NCBI GenBank assembly: GCA_003252385.1
Contig: QKEH01000011.1
Span: forward strand, 1 to 64,000
DNA: 64,000 nucleotides
From: Bacteroidota bacterium
GTDB taxonomy: Bacteria; Bacteroidota; Bacteroidia; Bacteroidales; UBA10428
Reading direction: 5' to 3'
A model generated the notes under the pieces. The model was not told where the DNA came from, made no database searches, and saw only the letters and a program-made list of their open reading frames with translations. The translations under genes and the position numbers were made by a program. This document shows, in pieces, positions 1 through 7,444 of this stretch; the stretch's first letter is position 1, and every line of letters starts with the position of its first letter.

Positions 1-61
1 GTACATCGAGGCCACAACCTCGCTCGATGACCTGTTCAAATTCAATTGTTTGCCTTGCCAT
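1..61 (-). CDS. IS110-family transposase, first 20 codons only
   Basis: Reading the minus strand from an ATG at 59-61 gives an open frame beginning MARQTIEFEQVIERGCGLDV that runs off the left edge. The sequence GCGLDV, which in this family normally continues HK, is the usual start of the RuvC-like DEDD domain of IS110-family transposases, and the aspartate would be the first catalytic acidic residue. These enzymes move insertion sequences that lack terminal inverted repeats, guided by an RNA made from a non-coding end of the element. Only 20 residues are visible, so the assignment rests on this short signature. The family is likely, but the subgroup (IS110 or IS1111) cannot be decided. Confidence 0.7.
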   Translation of the reverse strand, partial: MARQTIEFEQVIERGCGLDV

Positions 62-370
62 ATACCTTTTTATTCAAAGGTACAACGTTCGCAACCCAAT
101 TTTCATTCGTGTTTGTGCTTGTGCACTATAATGGGTGTTTCATAGCAACAAGTTTATTAAAAATTCAAATGATACTTGTTGTCTAGTTTCAGGGGCTAAT
201 TATAAGGTGGCAAACCTAGAACCGCAAAAAAGGGGAAAACCAGCGAGCCTAAGTTGAGAAACTGCCCGGAGCCGGGTTCAAAGGTTCAAGGTTTTCAACA
301 AACCTTTTCACTCTCTAAAAGCCTACAAACTATGTTGGGAGGAGGGGAAACCCCCACACCCCCATAGTAA
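62..370 (-). ncRNA. Leader of the IS110-type transposase; candidate bridge RNA region
   Basis: No gene is seen between the transposase start (61) and the replication gene (475). On the minus strand this stretch holds at least three hairpins upstream of the transposase: 329-368 (outer stem ACTATG/CATAGT enclosing a G4/C4 stem), 288-306 (AAGGTTT/AAACCTT) and a CCCG/CGGG stem near 265-276. IS110-group elements are known to encode a structured bridge RNA in the non-coding end upstream of the transposase, so this is where one would lie. The left end of the insertion sequence cannot be placed because the family lacks inverted repeats. The RNA assignment is an inference from position and folding. 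Confidence 0.4.
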
Positions 371-474
371 GTTTGAACCTCGAACCAGAGTTCATCAGGA
401 TTTGTCGGTCGGTTTGGTATGTGGTTTAAGGTTGTTTTTGGAAAAGTTGGAACCACCTCAAACCAACTCCCTCC

Positions 475-2589
475 TTAAACTTCACGCTCTTCCTCAGCCA
501 AGTTTATTTTAAGCACTCTATAAACTTGTTTGTTTCTTCTTGTGCCTGGTACTTTTACAACTTTCTTTTCAAATCCTAATCGTGATAAGGCTTTACCTAG
601 GTTGACAGTATAAATTTTTTGTCCAGATACATTCTCTAGTAGGGTTTTTATCTCCGTTGCGGTAAGTTCTTCAGCTAAGTTATTGGATTCATCCGGTATC
701 CTTAATTCCTGTAAAATAAGCTCTTCCTCAATTGATACTATCTCATAATCCATTGTATGAGCATCCAAAATCTCTATTTCTTCTTTACTAAGCTCCCAAC
801 TCTCTCCACCACGATATGCCCAATAAGCCTCCATTATTAAGTCGGTTTTATTAATCGAATTATATAAATCAAAATTCATGGATGTTATTTCAACAGGTAT
901 AATACGTCTGTTGTGCTCAGCATCAGTCAGAATGGCTTTGTCATTAGATGTTCCGGCGACACTAGCAAGCCTATCAAATGTACTGTTTCTTCGCATGTAC
1001 GGCGGCCTGAAGGTGTATTCCGCTGCACTAATAAAATTACGAAAACTCTTAGCTTCTCTCCGTGAAATCCCATCAAGTTCATCGTTTAGAATAACCCATT
1101 TTTGACACATTAATGCTTCGGAGTCTTTACCCTGGTCAAGCTTGGATTGTGCAAAATACTTTTTAAGTTCTTTGGGTAATAGTCTCCTAAAAAACTCAGT
1201 TTTCCCAGTGTTTTTTGCACCGATAAGGCATAAAAGCAATACATTGAAGTTCCCTTTTTCAATACTCGCAACCATACCAATAAGCCATCTTCGTAAAAAT
1301 AAAAATGTATAATCAAAACCCTGCTTTGTATTAAGTGATTTTGCAAGTTTTTCAATATTACCCTGAGGTATTCTTTGCAGGTTTTTCTCGATAAAATCTT
1401 TTAGCGGATTGATTTTTTCAATTTCATCGCTGTTAATTATTGTATCAAACACTGGTCTAGTTATTTTGATACCACCTACAGTAACTTTATAAAACAGGCT
1501 GTTCATTGCCTGTTCCGAAATCTCCTGACCATCAATTTCAGCATACATAGTAATCTCATTGAACTTGATGTTTCGAGCATTAAAATAATCTACCAGTTGT
1601 TCCATTGGATGCTTTTCTGCTTCTTCTACAGTAATCTTATCTTTAGAATTATTAGACAAAGGCTTTAATGGTTTCTTCATTCCATTTTCAAGGCTTTTTT
1701 TAATTGCAATAAAAGCATCGTTTAAATTGGCTACGCCCTCTTTTTGCTTTATTTCATCCTGAAGAAGTTTTTCCGCCTCTTCAAAGCTGAATATACCGTA
1801 AGGGATATAACCACCAACTGTTCTCGATATATTACAAAGCACATTATGTTTATCTCCATGTTTGGCATCCTGAATCTTGTTTTTTACCATTTCTGATATT
1901 CGTTTTCTCTCTTTCTGAATCAATGCTGAATCGGTAATAAGCTGCACTTCACATGAATTATAAGAGGCAAGTTTTGGAAGAAGGTCAGAAATATCAAAAT
2001 AATCAATATTACAATCATAATCAGAAACTAATCCTGGATTTATATAGGGCTCAGGATCATGCGGTATAAAACAGGTGCGGGAAACATCTTTACAACGTTT
2101 ATCAAACTTACTTAGATCAAGTTTGCATAACTCGCCAAGATAAACACACAACGATTTATAGTAGAGTTCTTGTGTATGTTTTGTGTGGTCAATAAGGTAG
2201 ATTGCTTTATATCCATTGCCATTAGGAGAAATAAATCCCAGAAGCAAGCTCTTATTACTCCTAGGATCACTTAGTATCTTCTCCCTAACATTTTCTATAT
2301 TCGAAACTTTATCAATATCAATACCAATCATGTTTGAATGCACAATCAGAGAATCATTTTGTCTTTGATTAAAAGTTCCTGAGAACGTAATATTGTGGAA
2401 CTTCTCTCTTTTAAAGCTTCGGTTGTCATCATCATCTAAAATTGTTTTTAGTTCTGTCGTAATTAATTCAAACTCTTTGCTTTTAATCATCTCAAATATT
2501 GATATCAATCCGGTGTCATATGCTTTTTTTTTGTACCTGATTGGTGGTTTAAATACTGAGACCTTTGTATTTAATATTTTATCTTTCAT
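475..2589 (-). CDS. VirE N-terminal / VapE-type primase-helicase of the element
   Basis: A 704-residue protein expected to initiate replication of the element. About residues 50-200 match the BT4734-like (VirE N-terminal) primase-type domain; the stretch around SNMIGIDIDK and FISPNGNGYKAIYLI is typical. About residues 430-600 match virulence-associated protein E, a superfamily 3-like ATPase: Walker A GAKNTGKTEF near residue 457 and a Walker B-like WVILNDELDG. The C-terminus (LLENVSGQKIYTVNLGKAL onward) looks like a small winged-helix. This architecture is common in Bacteroidota mobile elements. It is the last gene of the visible minus-strand block before the IS110-type insertion. Start chosen at the ATG at 2587-2589, with a 52-bp gap after the upstream gene. 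Confidence 0.85.
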   Translation of the reverse strand: MKDKILNTKVSVFKPPIRYKKKAYDTGLISIFEMIKSKEFELITTELKTILDDDDNRSFKREKFHNITFSGTFNQRQNDSLIVHSNMIGIDIDKVSNIENVREKILSDPRSNKSLLLGFISPNGNGYKAIYLIDHTKHTQELYYKSLCVYLGELCKLDLSKFDKRCKDVSRTCFIPHDPEPYINPGLVSDYDCNIDYFDISDLLPKLASYNSCEVQLITDSALIQKERKRISEMVKNKIQDAKHGDKHNVLCNISRTVGGYIPYGIFSFEEAEKLLQDEIKQKEGVANLNDAFIAIKKSLENGMKKPLKPLSNNSKDKITVEEAEKHPMEQLVDYFNARNIKFNEITMYAEIDGQEISEQAMNSLFYKVTVGGIKITRPVFDTIINSDEIEKINPLKDFIEKNLQRIPQGNIEKLAKSLNTKQGFDYTFLFLRRWLIGMVASIEKGNFNVLLLCLIGAKNTGKTEFFRRLLPKELKKYFAQSKLDQGKDSEALMCQKWVILNDELDGISRREAKSFRNFISAAEYTFRPPYMRRNSTFDRLASVAGTSNDKAILTDAEHNRRIIPVEITSMNFDLYNSINKTDLIMEAYWAYRGGESWELSKEEIEILDAHTMDYEIVSIEEELILQELRIPDESNNLAEELTATEIKTLLENVSGQKIYTVNLGKALSRLGFEKKVVKVPGTRRNKQVYRVLKINLAEEEREV

Positions 2590-2641
2590 GCATGTAATAC
2601 TATTTAGGATTAATATTTTAAACTGGTAAGGGTTTTAGCCC

Positions 2642-2860
2642 TTACCAGATAGGGGGAAACTCAGGATTATCATCCACAACTCCAACACCTAATCTTATTC
2701 TTGGTCTTCCTTGTTTATAGACTTCAAGTGCTTCATCTTTACTTGAGCAAGTGATAAACTTCGCATTCGGGAAATCTTGGGTATATTCAATGACCTTTCT
2801 TGCATCAACAAATACACCTCTTTTTCTACCGTTAATTACTGCTATATGTGTATATTCCAT
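2642..2860 (-). CDS. Small protein with RNase H1 N-terminal (viroplasmin)-like domain
   Basis: A 72-residue protein. The start is placed at the ATG at 2858-2860 (MEYTHIAVINGRKRG), because the preceding gene stops at 2862 and the longer frame (to 2899) would overlap it. The sequence HIAVINGRKRGVF, followed by a region with AKFITCSSKDEALEVY, resembles the small nucleic-acid-binding domain found at the N-terminus of RNase HI and in caulimovirus viroplasmin (pattern: aVvnGrkpGiy ... a.fksF.s.eeA..y). Such domains bind RNA-DNA or double-stranded RNA. Here it stands alone, next to the replication protein, so a role in handling replication intermediates is possible but not shown. The assignment is by eye. 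Confidence 0.55.
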   Translation of the reverse strand: MEYTHIAVINGRKRGVFVDARKVIEYTQDFPNAKFITCSSKDEALEVYKQGRPRIRLGVGVVDDNPEFPPIW

Positions 2861-2861
2861 G

Positions 2862-3401
2862 CTATTCAAATACAGAGTTACACCATTTTGCATCAACATA
2901 TTTTTCTATCAAATCTCCCTCAAAATACTCATCACCAGAAATTCTTTTTTCATCCAACAATATTTCTGCATATGAGCTAATTTCTTTCGATTCTTTGTTT
3001 ATTGAATCAAACACAATCCCAAATAAGGACTGCATGAAATTTTCAAAATGTTCAGTTTTGTAAAAGAAATGGACTTTATCTTCGAAGTAAGTTGTCAGCC
3101 TCGCCTCAATATCCGATAAATCCATTTTTTTTGAATAAAGTATTTCTGCAATGATTTCAGTTGCAAATAACATTGCATTAATTAAAGTCTCATCATGAAT
3201 GTCGTATTCATCGCAAATAAACCGGTCATTAACAATTTTACCTTTATCAAGGCTAATTTCAGTAAAACGTTCGCCCATGAAGCCATATATAGTCATCTTA
3301 GCACATAATATGTGAGCAAGTATTTGATTGTTGTCCTTCAGTGGTTTAAACTGTTTATCTGAGGCAACTAATTTCAGTATGTATGATATTGTTTTCTTCA
3401 T
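2862..3401 (-). CDS. Unknown element-encoded protein (179 aa)
   Basis: A 179-residue, soluble-looking protein without recognised domain. It is rich in Lys, Glu and Ile/Phe, with predicted helical stretches around ETLINAMLFATEIIAEILYS and the C-terminal half. There is no signal peptide or membrane span. Its stop lies one base before the start of the viroplasmin-like gene, so the two are probably co-translated. The preceding 63-residue frame overlaps its start by 47 bases. A function cannot be assigned; position between the HTH gene and the replication gene is where mobile elements carry accessory genes. It is probably real, because the frame is long in an AT-rich region and matches the neighbours in orientation and composition. 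Confidence 0.6.
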   Translation of the reverse strand: MKKTISYILKLVASDKQFKPLKDNNQILAHILCAKMTIYGFMGERFTEISLDKGKIVNDRFICDEYDIHDETLINAMLFATEIIAEILYSKKMDLSDIEARLTTYFEDKVHFFYKTEHFENFMQSLFGIVFDSINKESKEISSYAEILLDEKRISGDEYFEGDLIEKYVDAKWCNSVFE

Positions 3402-3546
3402 TGTATTTCAATTTTTCAATTTGTATTAATTCATAATCCTTTTTATCCAATAAAGCCAGTGCATTTGCAAGGTTCTCTTCATGCTCTCGATAAAGCATTG
3501 CATAATACTCATCTTCGGAGATTTGTTTCTTTATGGCTTTGTTCAT
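3355..3546 (-). CDS. Small unknown protein (63 aa)
   Basis: A short, highly charged frame (MNKAIKKQISEDEYYAML...) with a likely long amphipathic helix containing REHEENLANALALLDKK. It overlaps the next gene by 47 bases in another frame, which is unusual but possible for coupled small genes. No family is recognised. It has the same strand and composition as its neighbours and fills the space between two other genes, which favours it being translated, but at this length a chance frame cannot be excluded. Confidence 0.4.
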   Translation of the reverse strand: MNKAIKKQISEDEYYAMLYREHEENLANALALLDKKDYELIQIEKLKYNEENNIIHTEISCLR

Positions 3547-3598
3547 TGTATCAATTCAAACTAAGAATAAAATAGGGAGCCAAGCTCCCTATCAAACC

Positions 3599-3907
3599 CT
3601 ATAATTCAAATATGGAATCATCTTCAAAAACACTAGGCTCTTTAGCTATTGTGCCGAATGGAGGTAAAACCTTAAATACTATCTTTCCTTTTACTATGTT
3701 GTACGTGGTATCTTCAGGAATTTTATCCTCTACCCAATCAAGAAACTCAGGCATTTTTATTTTCTTTACGTTTTTCTCATTCATGAATTCATCAAAATAT
3801 GTACTGAGCATCTTCTTTTTTGAATGTGCGGAATGCATTACTGTTGCTCGTATTTGACTTTTCATACCTTCTATCCGAAGCTTTTCCATAAAATCTGGTT
3901 TTTTCAT
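3599..3907 (-). CDS. Unknown small protein, paralogue of the next upstream gene (102 aa)
   Basis: A 102-residue soluble protein. Its middle (YFDEFMNEKN ... MPEFLDWVEDK ... TTYNIVKGKIVF) can be aligned by eye with the same region of the 86-residue protein encoded just upstream at 3920-4180 (YLDEEHPRN ... MHEFIEWLYNK ... YTYELEDNKIML). The shared pattern is a helix with aromatic and acidic residues followed by a short beta hairpin. The two genes are 12 bases apart, suggesting a tandem duplication that then diverged. No known family was recognised. A role in element regulation or as a small accessory factor is only a guess. Confidence 0.6.
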   Translation of the reverse strand: MKKPDFMEKLRIEGMKSQIRATVMHSAHSKKKMLSTYFDEFMNEKNVKKIKMPEFLDWVEDKIPEDTTYNIVKGKIVFKVLPPFGTIAKEPSVFEDDSIFEL

Positions 3908-3919
3908 ATTTCTTAATTT

Positions 3920-4180
3920 TTATTTGTTATTACTGAAGTTATATTCACTAAGCATAATCTTATTGTCCTCTAACTCATAAGTGTATACACTATCCCCTTT
4001 GTTATAAAGCCACTCAATAAACTCATGCATATTTCTTGGATGCTCCTCATCCAGATATTTTTGCATGTGTTCTTCAATGTGTTGAGGATTATAAGCAATG
4101 GTGTAAGCTACTGCTGCGAAAAAAGCATAGAACTTTGCCTTTTCGATATGGCCTTGTAGTTTTTCTTGATCAATTTTCAT
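3920..4180 (-). CDS. Unknown small protein (86 aa), translationally coupled to the HTH gene
   Basis: An 86-residue protein whose ATG overlaps the stop of the HTH gene (ATGA arrangement at 4177-4180), indicating translational coupling. The N-terminal half is helical (KLQGHIEKAKFYAFFAAVAY) and somewhat hydrophobic, but not clearly a membrane span. The C-terminal half resembles the paralogous 102-residue protein at 3599-3907. No family was recognised. Coupling to an excisionase-like HTH protein suggests a role in excision or copy control of the element; this is inference only. Confidence 0.6.
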   Translation of the reverse strand: MKIDQEKLQGHIEKAKFYAFFAAVAYTIAYNPQHIEEHMQKYLDEEHPRNMHEFIEWLYNKGDSVYTYELEDNKIMLSEYNFSNNK

Positions 4181-4512
4181 TATGATTCATTTTGATTGTT
4201 TCGTTCTACTTTATGTTCTTCCATATATCGTTCGAAGTCTTCACCCGAAATAAATATATGCTTGCCTGTTTGATGATATGTTATCTTACGTTGTGCCCGT
4301 AAGTAATCGAGTTTGCGTCTAGAAATATTTAACTGAGTGACAACATCCTCAATCGGTATCCACTTTTCTCTGAGTTTTTTTGATAAAACCTTATAATATA
4401 TTGTGTTCTCTATCTTTTCAAGCCTTTTATTAAAATCATTAATGCTTGATTCAATAACCTTAAGCCTATCGGGAAGGTCAGAAATTGTAGATATGAATTT
4501 TTCAAGTTCCAT
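4180..4512 (-). CDS. Helix-turn-helix DNA-binding protein, excisionase-like
   Basis: A 110-residue protein with an N-terminal coiled-coil-like segment (about residues 1-45) and a C-terminal MerR/Xis-type winged helix-turn-helix: WIPIEDVVTQLNISRRKLDY (helix-turn-helix), then LRAQRKITYHQTGKHIFISG (wing) and an ending typical of the 'helix-turn-helix domain' proteins of Bacteroidota mobile elements. Such proteins act as recombination directionality factors or regulators for the neighbouring tyrosine recombinase. It overlaps the next gene by one ATGA. A 135-base gap separates it from the unknown 376-residue gene; this gap contains no gene. Confidence 0.8.
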   Translation of the reverse strand: MELEKFISTISDLPDRLKVIESSINDFNKRLEKIENTIYYKVLSKKLREKWIPIEDVVTQLNISRRKLDYLRAQRKITYHQTGKHIFISGEDFERYMEEHKVERNNQNES

Positions 4513-4647
4513 ACTTCAAAGGAACCACGAAAAATAATCCTGAAAAGATTACAGAGTTATACCAATAATTGGTCAGGTCTGTAATCACACTAAATCAATG
4601 CTTTAAATGTATTCGGGGGGCTTGAGAAAGTGAATGAAGTAAAATGA

Positions 4648-5778
4648 CTAACGTCTAATATAAAGACTATTAATTCTTTTATGTAGACGATCTTTTATTT
4701 TCAACTCTTCTTCCTCAGAGGGGACAAATTTTTCAATAGAAGGCCTTTTTGCTTGTCTATCAGGATAGAGGTAGAAACTAACAAAATTCTCAATCTCTTT
4801 TTCAATCAAAATAAGTCTGTCTTCTTGCATTTCCGATTGGATAATTTCAATCTTTGTTGGAAGAAAACCGCAAAAGGATAAAAAGTAACCAATAAAAACA
4901 GCTTGTTCTTTAGAAAGATTCTTTTTGTCTTTAATGTTCAATGGAATATTAGTCTCTGCTTCAAGATAGACTTTTAACTGTACAATTATTTGTCGAAGGA
5001 ATCTTGATTTGACACGTAAATTATTAGTCCTGAATTTTTTCAAATCTTCAAACTTTTTTTTCTGATTCTCATCAGGTTTAAGACCTTGCAACAGAAAATC
5101 TCTAATTTCATGAATAAGGTCAGCATTTTTAATGGCTGTAATTTTTGTAGCTGATTTTTTTACCCCATTAACTCCAATTTTAAAAATAAAATCACTTTCA
5201 GCAAGAATCTTCCAAAGTTCAAATTTGGCTTTTAAATATTCATACTCTCGTTTTTCCTTAAAATCATCAATTATCAAATCTGCGTTTTCATTTTTATTCT
5301 TTATTGAGGTTTTTAATTTCTGAAACATTTGTATATCCTCATCGCAGTCAGTATATCGATATCTATAATCAATGAAAAACTCTATTTCCTCAATATCATC
5401 TTTAGTCAGTATTATCCCTTTTTCAGCCTTCTTGTTACGTATCTTTGTTATTGATTTAGCAGCAATCTTACAAATATCTTTTTCATTAAAGTACCTGTAT
5501 CCAGCAGGGATGTCAAAATAATGAGGAACTTGCTTTTTTTGAACATACTTGCCTTGCTTACTTAAGTATATAAAAGGGAGATAACTGACAAGATGTAAAA
5601 TCTCGCTTCTGTTTTCCGGATTAAACCATTCTTTTTCAAGTTCCATGTATTGGAACGCTTCTTCTAATTTGTTTTCGGGAATGCTGAAATGGTAGTGATT
5701 ATTCCCTTTCTCAGCACTGATTTCTGGGAAATATTTAGATAATTTTTTAAGATCAACTGTTAAATTAAATGTTTTCAT
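4648..5778 (-). CDS. Unknown protein coupled to the integrase (376 aa)
   Basis: A 376-residue, Lys/Glu-rich soluble protein with no domain I can name. Its ATG overlaps the stop codon of the recombinase gene by one base (TAATG), so it is translated together with the integrase. It contains several likely coiled-coil or helical stretches and ends in RLHKRINSLYIRR. RteC-type regulators of Bacteroides conjugative elements sit in comparable positions and have a similar size, but I see no clear sequence match. The tight coupling suggests it works with the integrase (control of excision, target choice or a regulatory partner). Confidence 0.65.
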   Translation of the reverse strand: MKTFNLTVDLKKLSKYFPEISAEKGNNHYHFSIPENKLEEAFQYMELEKEWFNPENRSEILHLVSYLPFIYLSKQGKYVQKKQVPHYFDIPAGYRYFNEKDICKIAAKSITKIRNKKAEKGIILTKDDIEEIEFFIDYRYRYTDCDEDIQMFQKLKTSIKNKNENADLIIDDFKEKREYEYLKAKFELWKILAESDFIFKIGVNGVKKSATKITAIKNADLIHEIRDFLLQGLKPDENQKKKFEDLKKFRTNNLRVKSRFLRQIIVQLKVYLEAETNIPLNIKDKKNLSKEQAVFIGYFLSFCGFLPTKIEIIQSEMQEDRLILIEKEIENFVSFYLYPDRQAKRPSIEKFVPSEEEELKIKDRLHKRINSLYIRR

Positions 5779-7004
5779 TATTCAAATATATCACTAATAG
5801 CATCATCTACACTCGCCTGGTCTAAAGAGTTGATATAGTTTTCTGTAATAGCTAGGCTACTATGAGCTAAGGCTTTACTTATTTCATATAAATTTACACC
5901 TTTTTGTCTTAGAATATCAGCAAAGGAATGCCTGGCAATATGCGTTGATAATCGCTTTGTTATTCCAGCTTCCTTGGCAAGTTCCTTTAATAATTTATTT
6001 ACGTAAGTATTCTTTTTAGCAATATATTCAACCATTTCAAATTCATCATAATGAATTGCTTCCGCAGGGAGTATGGGGAAAATGAACTTTGAAGTATCAT
6101 CGTTGATGTAATATGCCAGGATTTCCTTTGATTTGGATAGTAGTTTAAAACTACGATAACTCGAAGTTTTACCCATTTTATACTCCAGGCGTTCATTATT
6201 TTTAATATTTTCCCATCTCATCTGGCACACATCAGCAAACCTAACTCCTCCATTGTACATGGCAAAAAGGAATAAGTTTCTTGCATGAAAAAGGGGACTA
6301 TCCACTTTCAGTTCAACTTCCTCGATGCGCTTAACTTCTTCAAGTGTAAGTTTTTCCCTATGGGGCTTTTCCTTTTTAAGCTTAAACTGAATAAAAGGAT
6401 TATCTGCTTGGTTAAAAAGTTTTTCTTTAATAGCCCGATAGAGCACTGCTCGTAGGATTGCCAATTCCTTTGAAACAGTATTTACCGATAAATCTCTTGA
6501 TTCTAAATGATTTCTGTAGCGAACCAGAAATCCAACTGTTATATCCTCGAAACGGAGTTCTACTCCATCCATAAATTTATTCAGGTTGTCGAATGTAGTT
6601 ATATATCGCCGGTAGGTATTTGCTTTTTTTGCCTCTTTGAAAAGATGCTTTACAAAGGCAAAATATTCCGTAAATGTTTGGCTTGTTGTTGTGATTCCTT
6701 TCAAATGTTTATGTACATTTTCAACATTAACAGCAACACCTTTATTTCTTAATTCTAATTGAACTGATTCAGCTTCCTGATGAATTTGCTTAAGTGATTC
6801 ATTCAACTTCGCATGCATTGAACAGGAGGTTTTAATCCATTTCCCCCATTTAGCTTGGGAATTGAAGAAGACCTTTTGAATGTGAATAGAACTTGATATT
6901 CTTCGCTTCTCAGCTCTACCATTAGCAATTCTCAGAATGATAGTATGCCTCCCGTCTTTTCTTGGCTTTGATGCCAGCTCAAAATTTATTGATATCGAAT
7001 TCAT
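5778..7004 (-). CDS. Tyrosine recombinase (integrase) of the element
   Basis: About 408 residues from the ATG at 7002-7004 (MNSISINFELASKPRKDG); the frame stays open to an ATG ending at 7052 that would add 16 residues unlike the family. The N-terminal arm-binding region is followed by a SAM-like core-binding domain (near FTEYFAFVKHLFKEA) and the catalytic domain with Arg I (GGVRFADVCQMRW), HxxR (HIARHSFAD), the second His (LAHSSLAITENYI) and the nucleophilic Tyr in the same segment. It integrates and excises the element at a specific site. The last gene of the element toward the chromosome, as usual for such elements. The attachment site should lie to its right, between about 7,005 and 7,330. 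Confidence 0.9.
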   Translation of the reverse strand: MNSISINFELASKPRKDGRHTIILRIANGRAEKRRISSSIHIQKVFFNSQAKWGKWIKTSCSMHAKLNESLKQIHQEAESVQLELRNKGVAVNVENVHKHLKGITTTSQTFTEYFAFVKHLFKEAKKANTYRRYITTFDNLNKFMDGVELRFEDITVGFLVRYRNHLESRDLSVNTVSKELAILRAVLYRAIKEKLFNQADNPFIQFKLKKEKPHREKLTLEEVKRIEEVELKVDSPLFHARNLFLFAMYNGGVRFADVCQMRWENIKNNERLEYKMGKTSSYRSFKLLSKSKEILAYYINDDTSKFIFPILPAEAIHYDEFEMVEYIAKKNTYVNKLLKELAKEAGITKRLSTHIARHSFADILRQKGVNLYEISKALAHSSLAITENYINSLDQASVDDAISDIFE

Positions 7005-7200
7005 GCTGACAAAAGTATTTGATAAGACAAGATTGGAACCTGATTGGAACATACCTGTTGGTCTACTGCAGAATTTTGCAGGATGAGTAAGAAAAACTTG
7101 AGAAGTTTTTTATTACTTTGAATTGTAAGTATGGAGAATTTGGTGCATGAGACAAAATATAATAAACAATCTTGCAATGATCTGCATTTCAGAACATTAC

Positions 7201-7254
7201 TCCGTATCCCTACGGACTGCACAAGCCACCTTGAATTTTCAGGGTGGTTTTTTT
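7201..7254 (+). terminator. Intrinsic terminator at the element/chromosome junction
   Basis: A nine-pair stem CCACCTTGA/TCAGGGTGG (one wobble, positions 7226-7234 and 7239-7247) with a four-base loop is followed by seven T. It is a strong plus-strand terminator. Just before it is a small perfect hairpin TCCGTA/TACGGA (7201-7216). No gene is seen directly upstream on the plus strand, so the gene it once served was probably separated from it by integration of the element; it may mark the chromosomal side of the junction. Confidence 0.75.
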
Positions 7255-7278
7255 ATTTGAGAATGAATCTGGAGAATA

Positions 7279-7320
7279 ATGAATACCTGACCATTATTAA
7301 ATACTGTGATAGGTATTCAT
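7279..7320 (+). repeat. Spaced inverted repeat, first copy of a two-copy motif
   Basis: ATGAATACCT (7279-7288) and AGGTATTCAT (7311-7320) form a perfect 10-bp inverted repeat around a 22-base spacer. Most of the unit recurs on the minus strand at 54507-54549, inside the 3' end of a lipoprotein gene. The frame here reads NEYLTIIKYCD and there NEYLTVIKYCD, so it may be the remnant of a second such gene. The arm also changes in a paired fashion (ATGAA/TTCAT here, ACGAA/TTCGT there). Confidence 0.6.
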
Positions 7321-7444
7321 AAAATTAAAGATCATCTTCAATTACTTCCGTAAAGTGGTAGTTAACCGATTCGTATAGGCAGGTCATCGAATTGGAGGCG
7401 TTGGTGGAATCCGGGCAGTTTATCTTTACCGCAAAAAGCAAAAT

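Larger units (their letters stand above)
1..7120. mobile_element. AT-rich integrated element (right part), carrying an IS110-type insertion
   Basis: All genes from the left edge to about 7,004 lie on the minus strand, are visibly richer in A and T than the chromosome to the right, and form an integration-replication module: tyrosine recombinase, unknown partner, HTH protein, short unknown genes and a VirE-N/VapE-type replication protein. No capsid, relaxase or conjugation gene is visible, so it could be a mobilizable element, a phage satellite or part of a larger conjugative element. The right boundary is set only loosely: the recombinase starts near 7,004 and chromosomal-type sequence begins by about 7,200. 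The left boundary is outside the window and attachment repeats could not be identified. Confidence 0.7.

Noticed and set aside
7201-7216. Hairpin TCCGTA/TACGGA as the 3' part of a tRNA or tmRNA used as attachment site
   Set aside because: No T-arm consensus (GGTTCGAATCC) or acceptor stem and CCA end could be found around it.
7131-7322. Plus-strand 63-codon frame across the element/chromosome junction
   Set aside because: It crosses a terminator and only its last residues (NEYLTIIKYCD) resemble anything; treated as a remnant inside the repeat feature.
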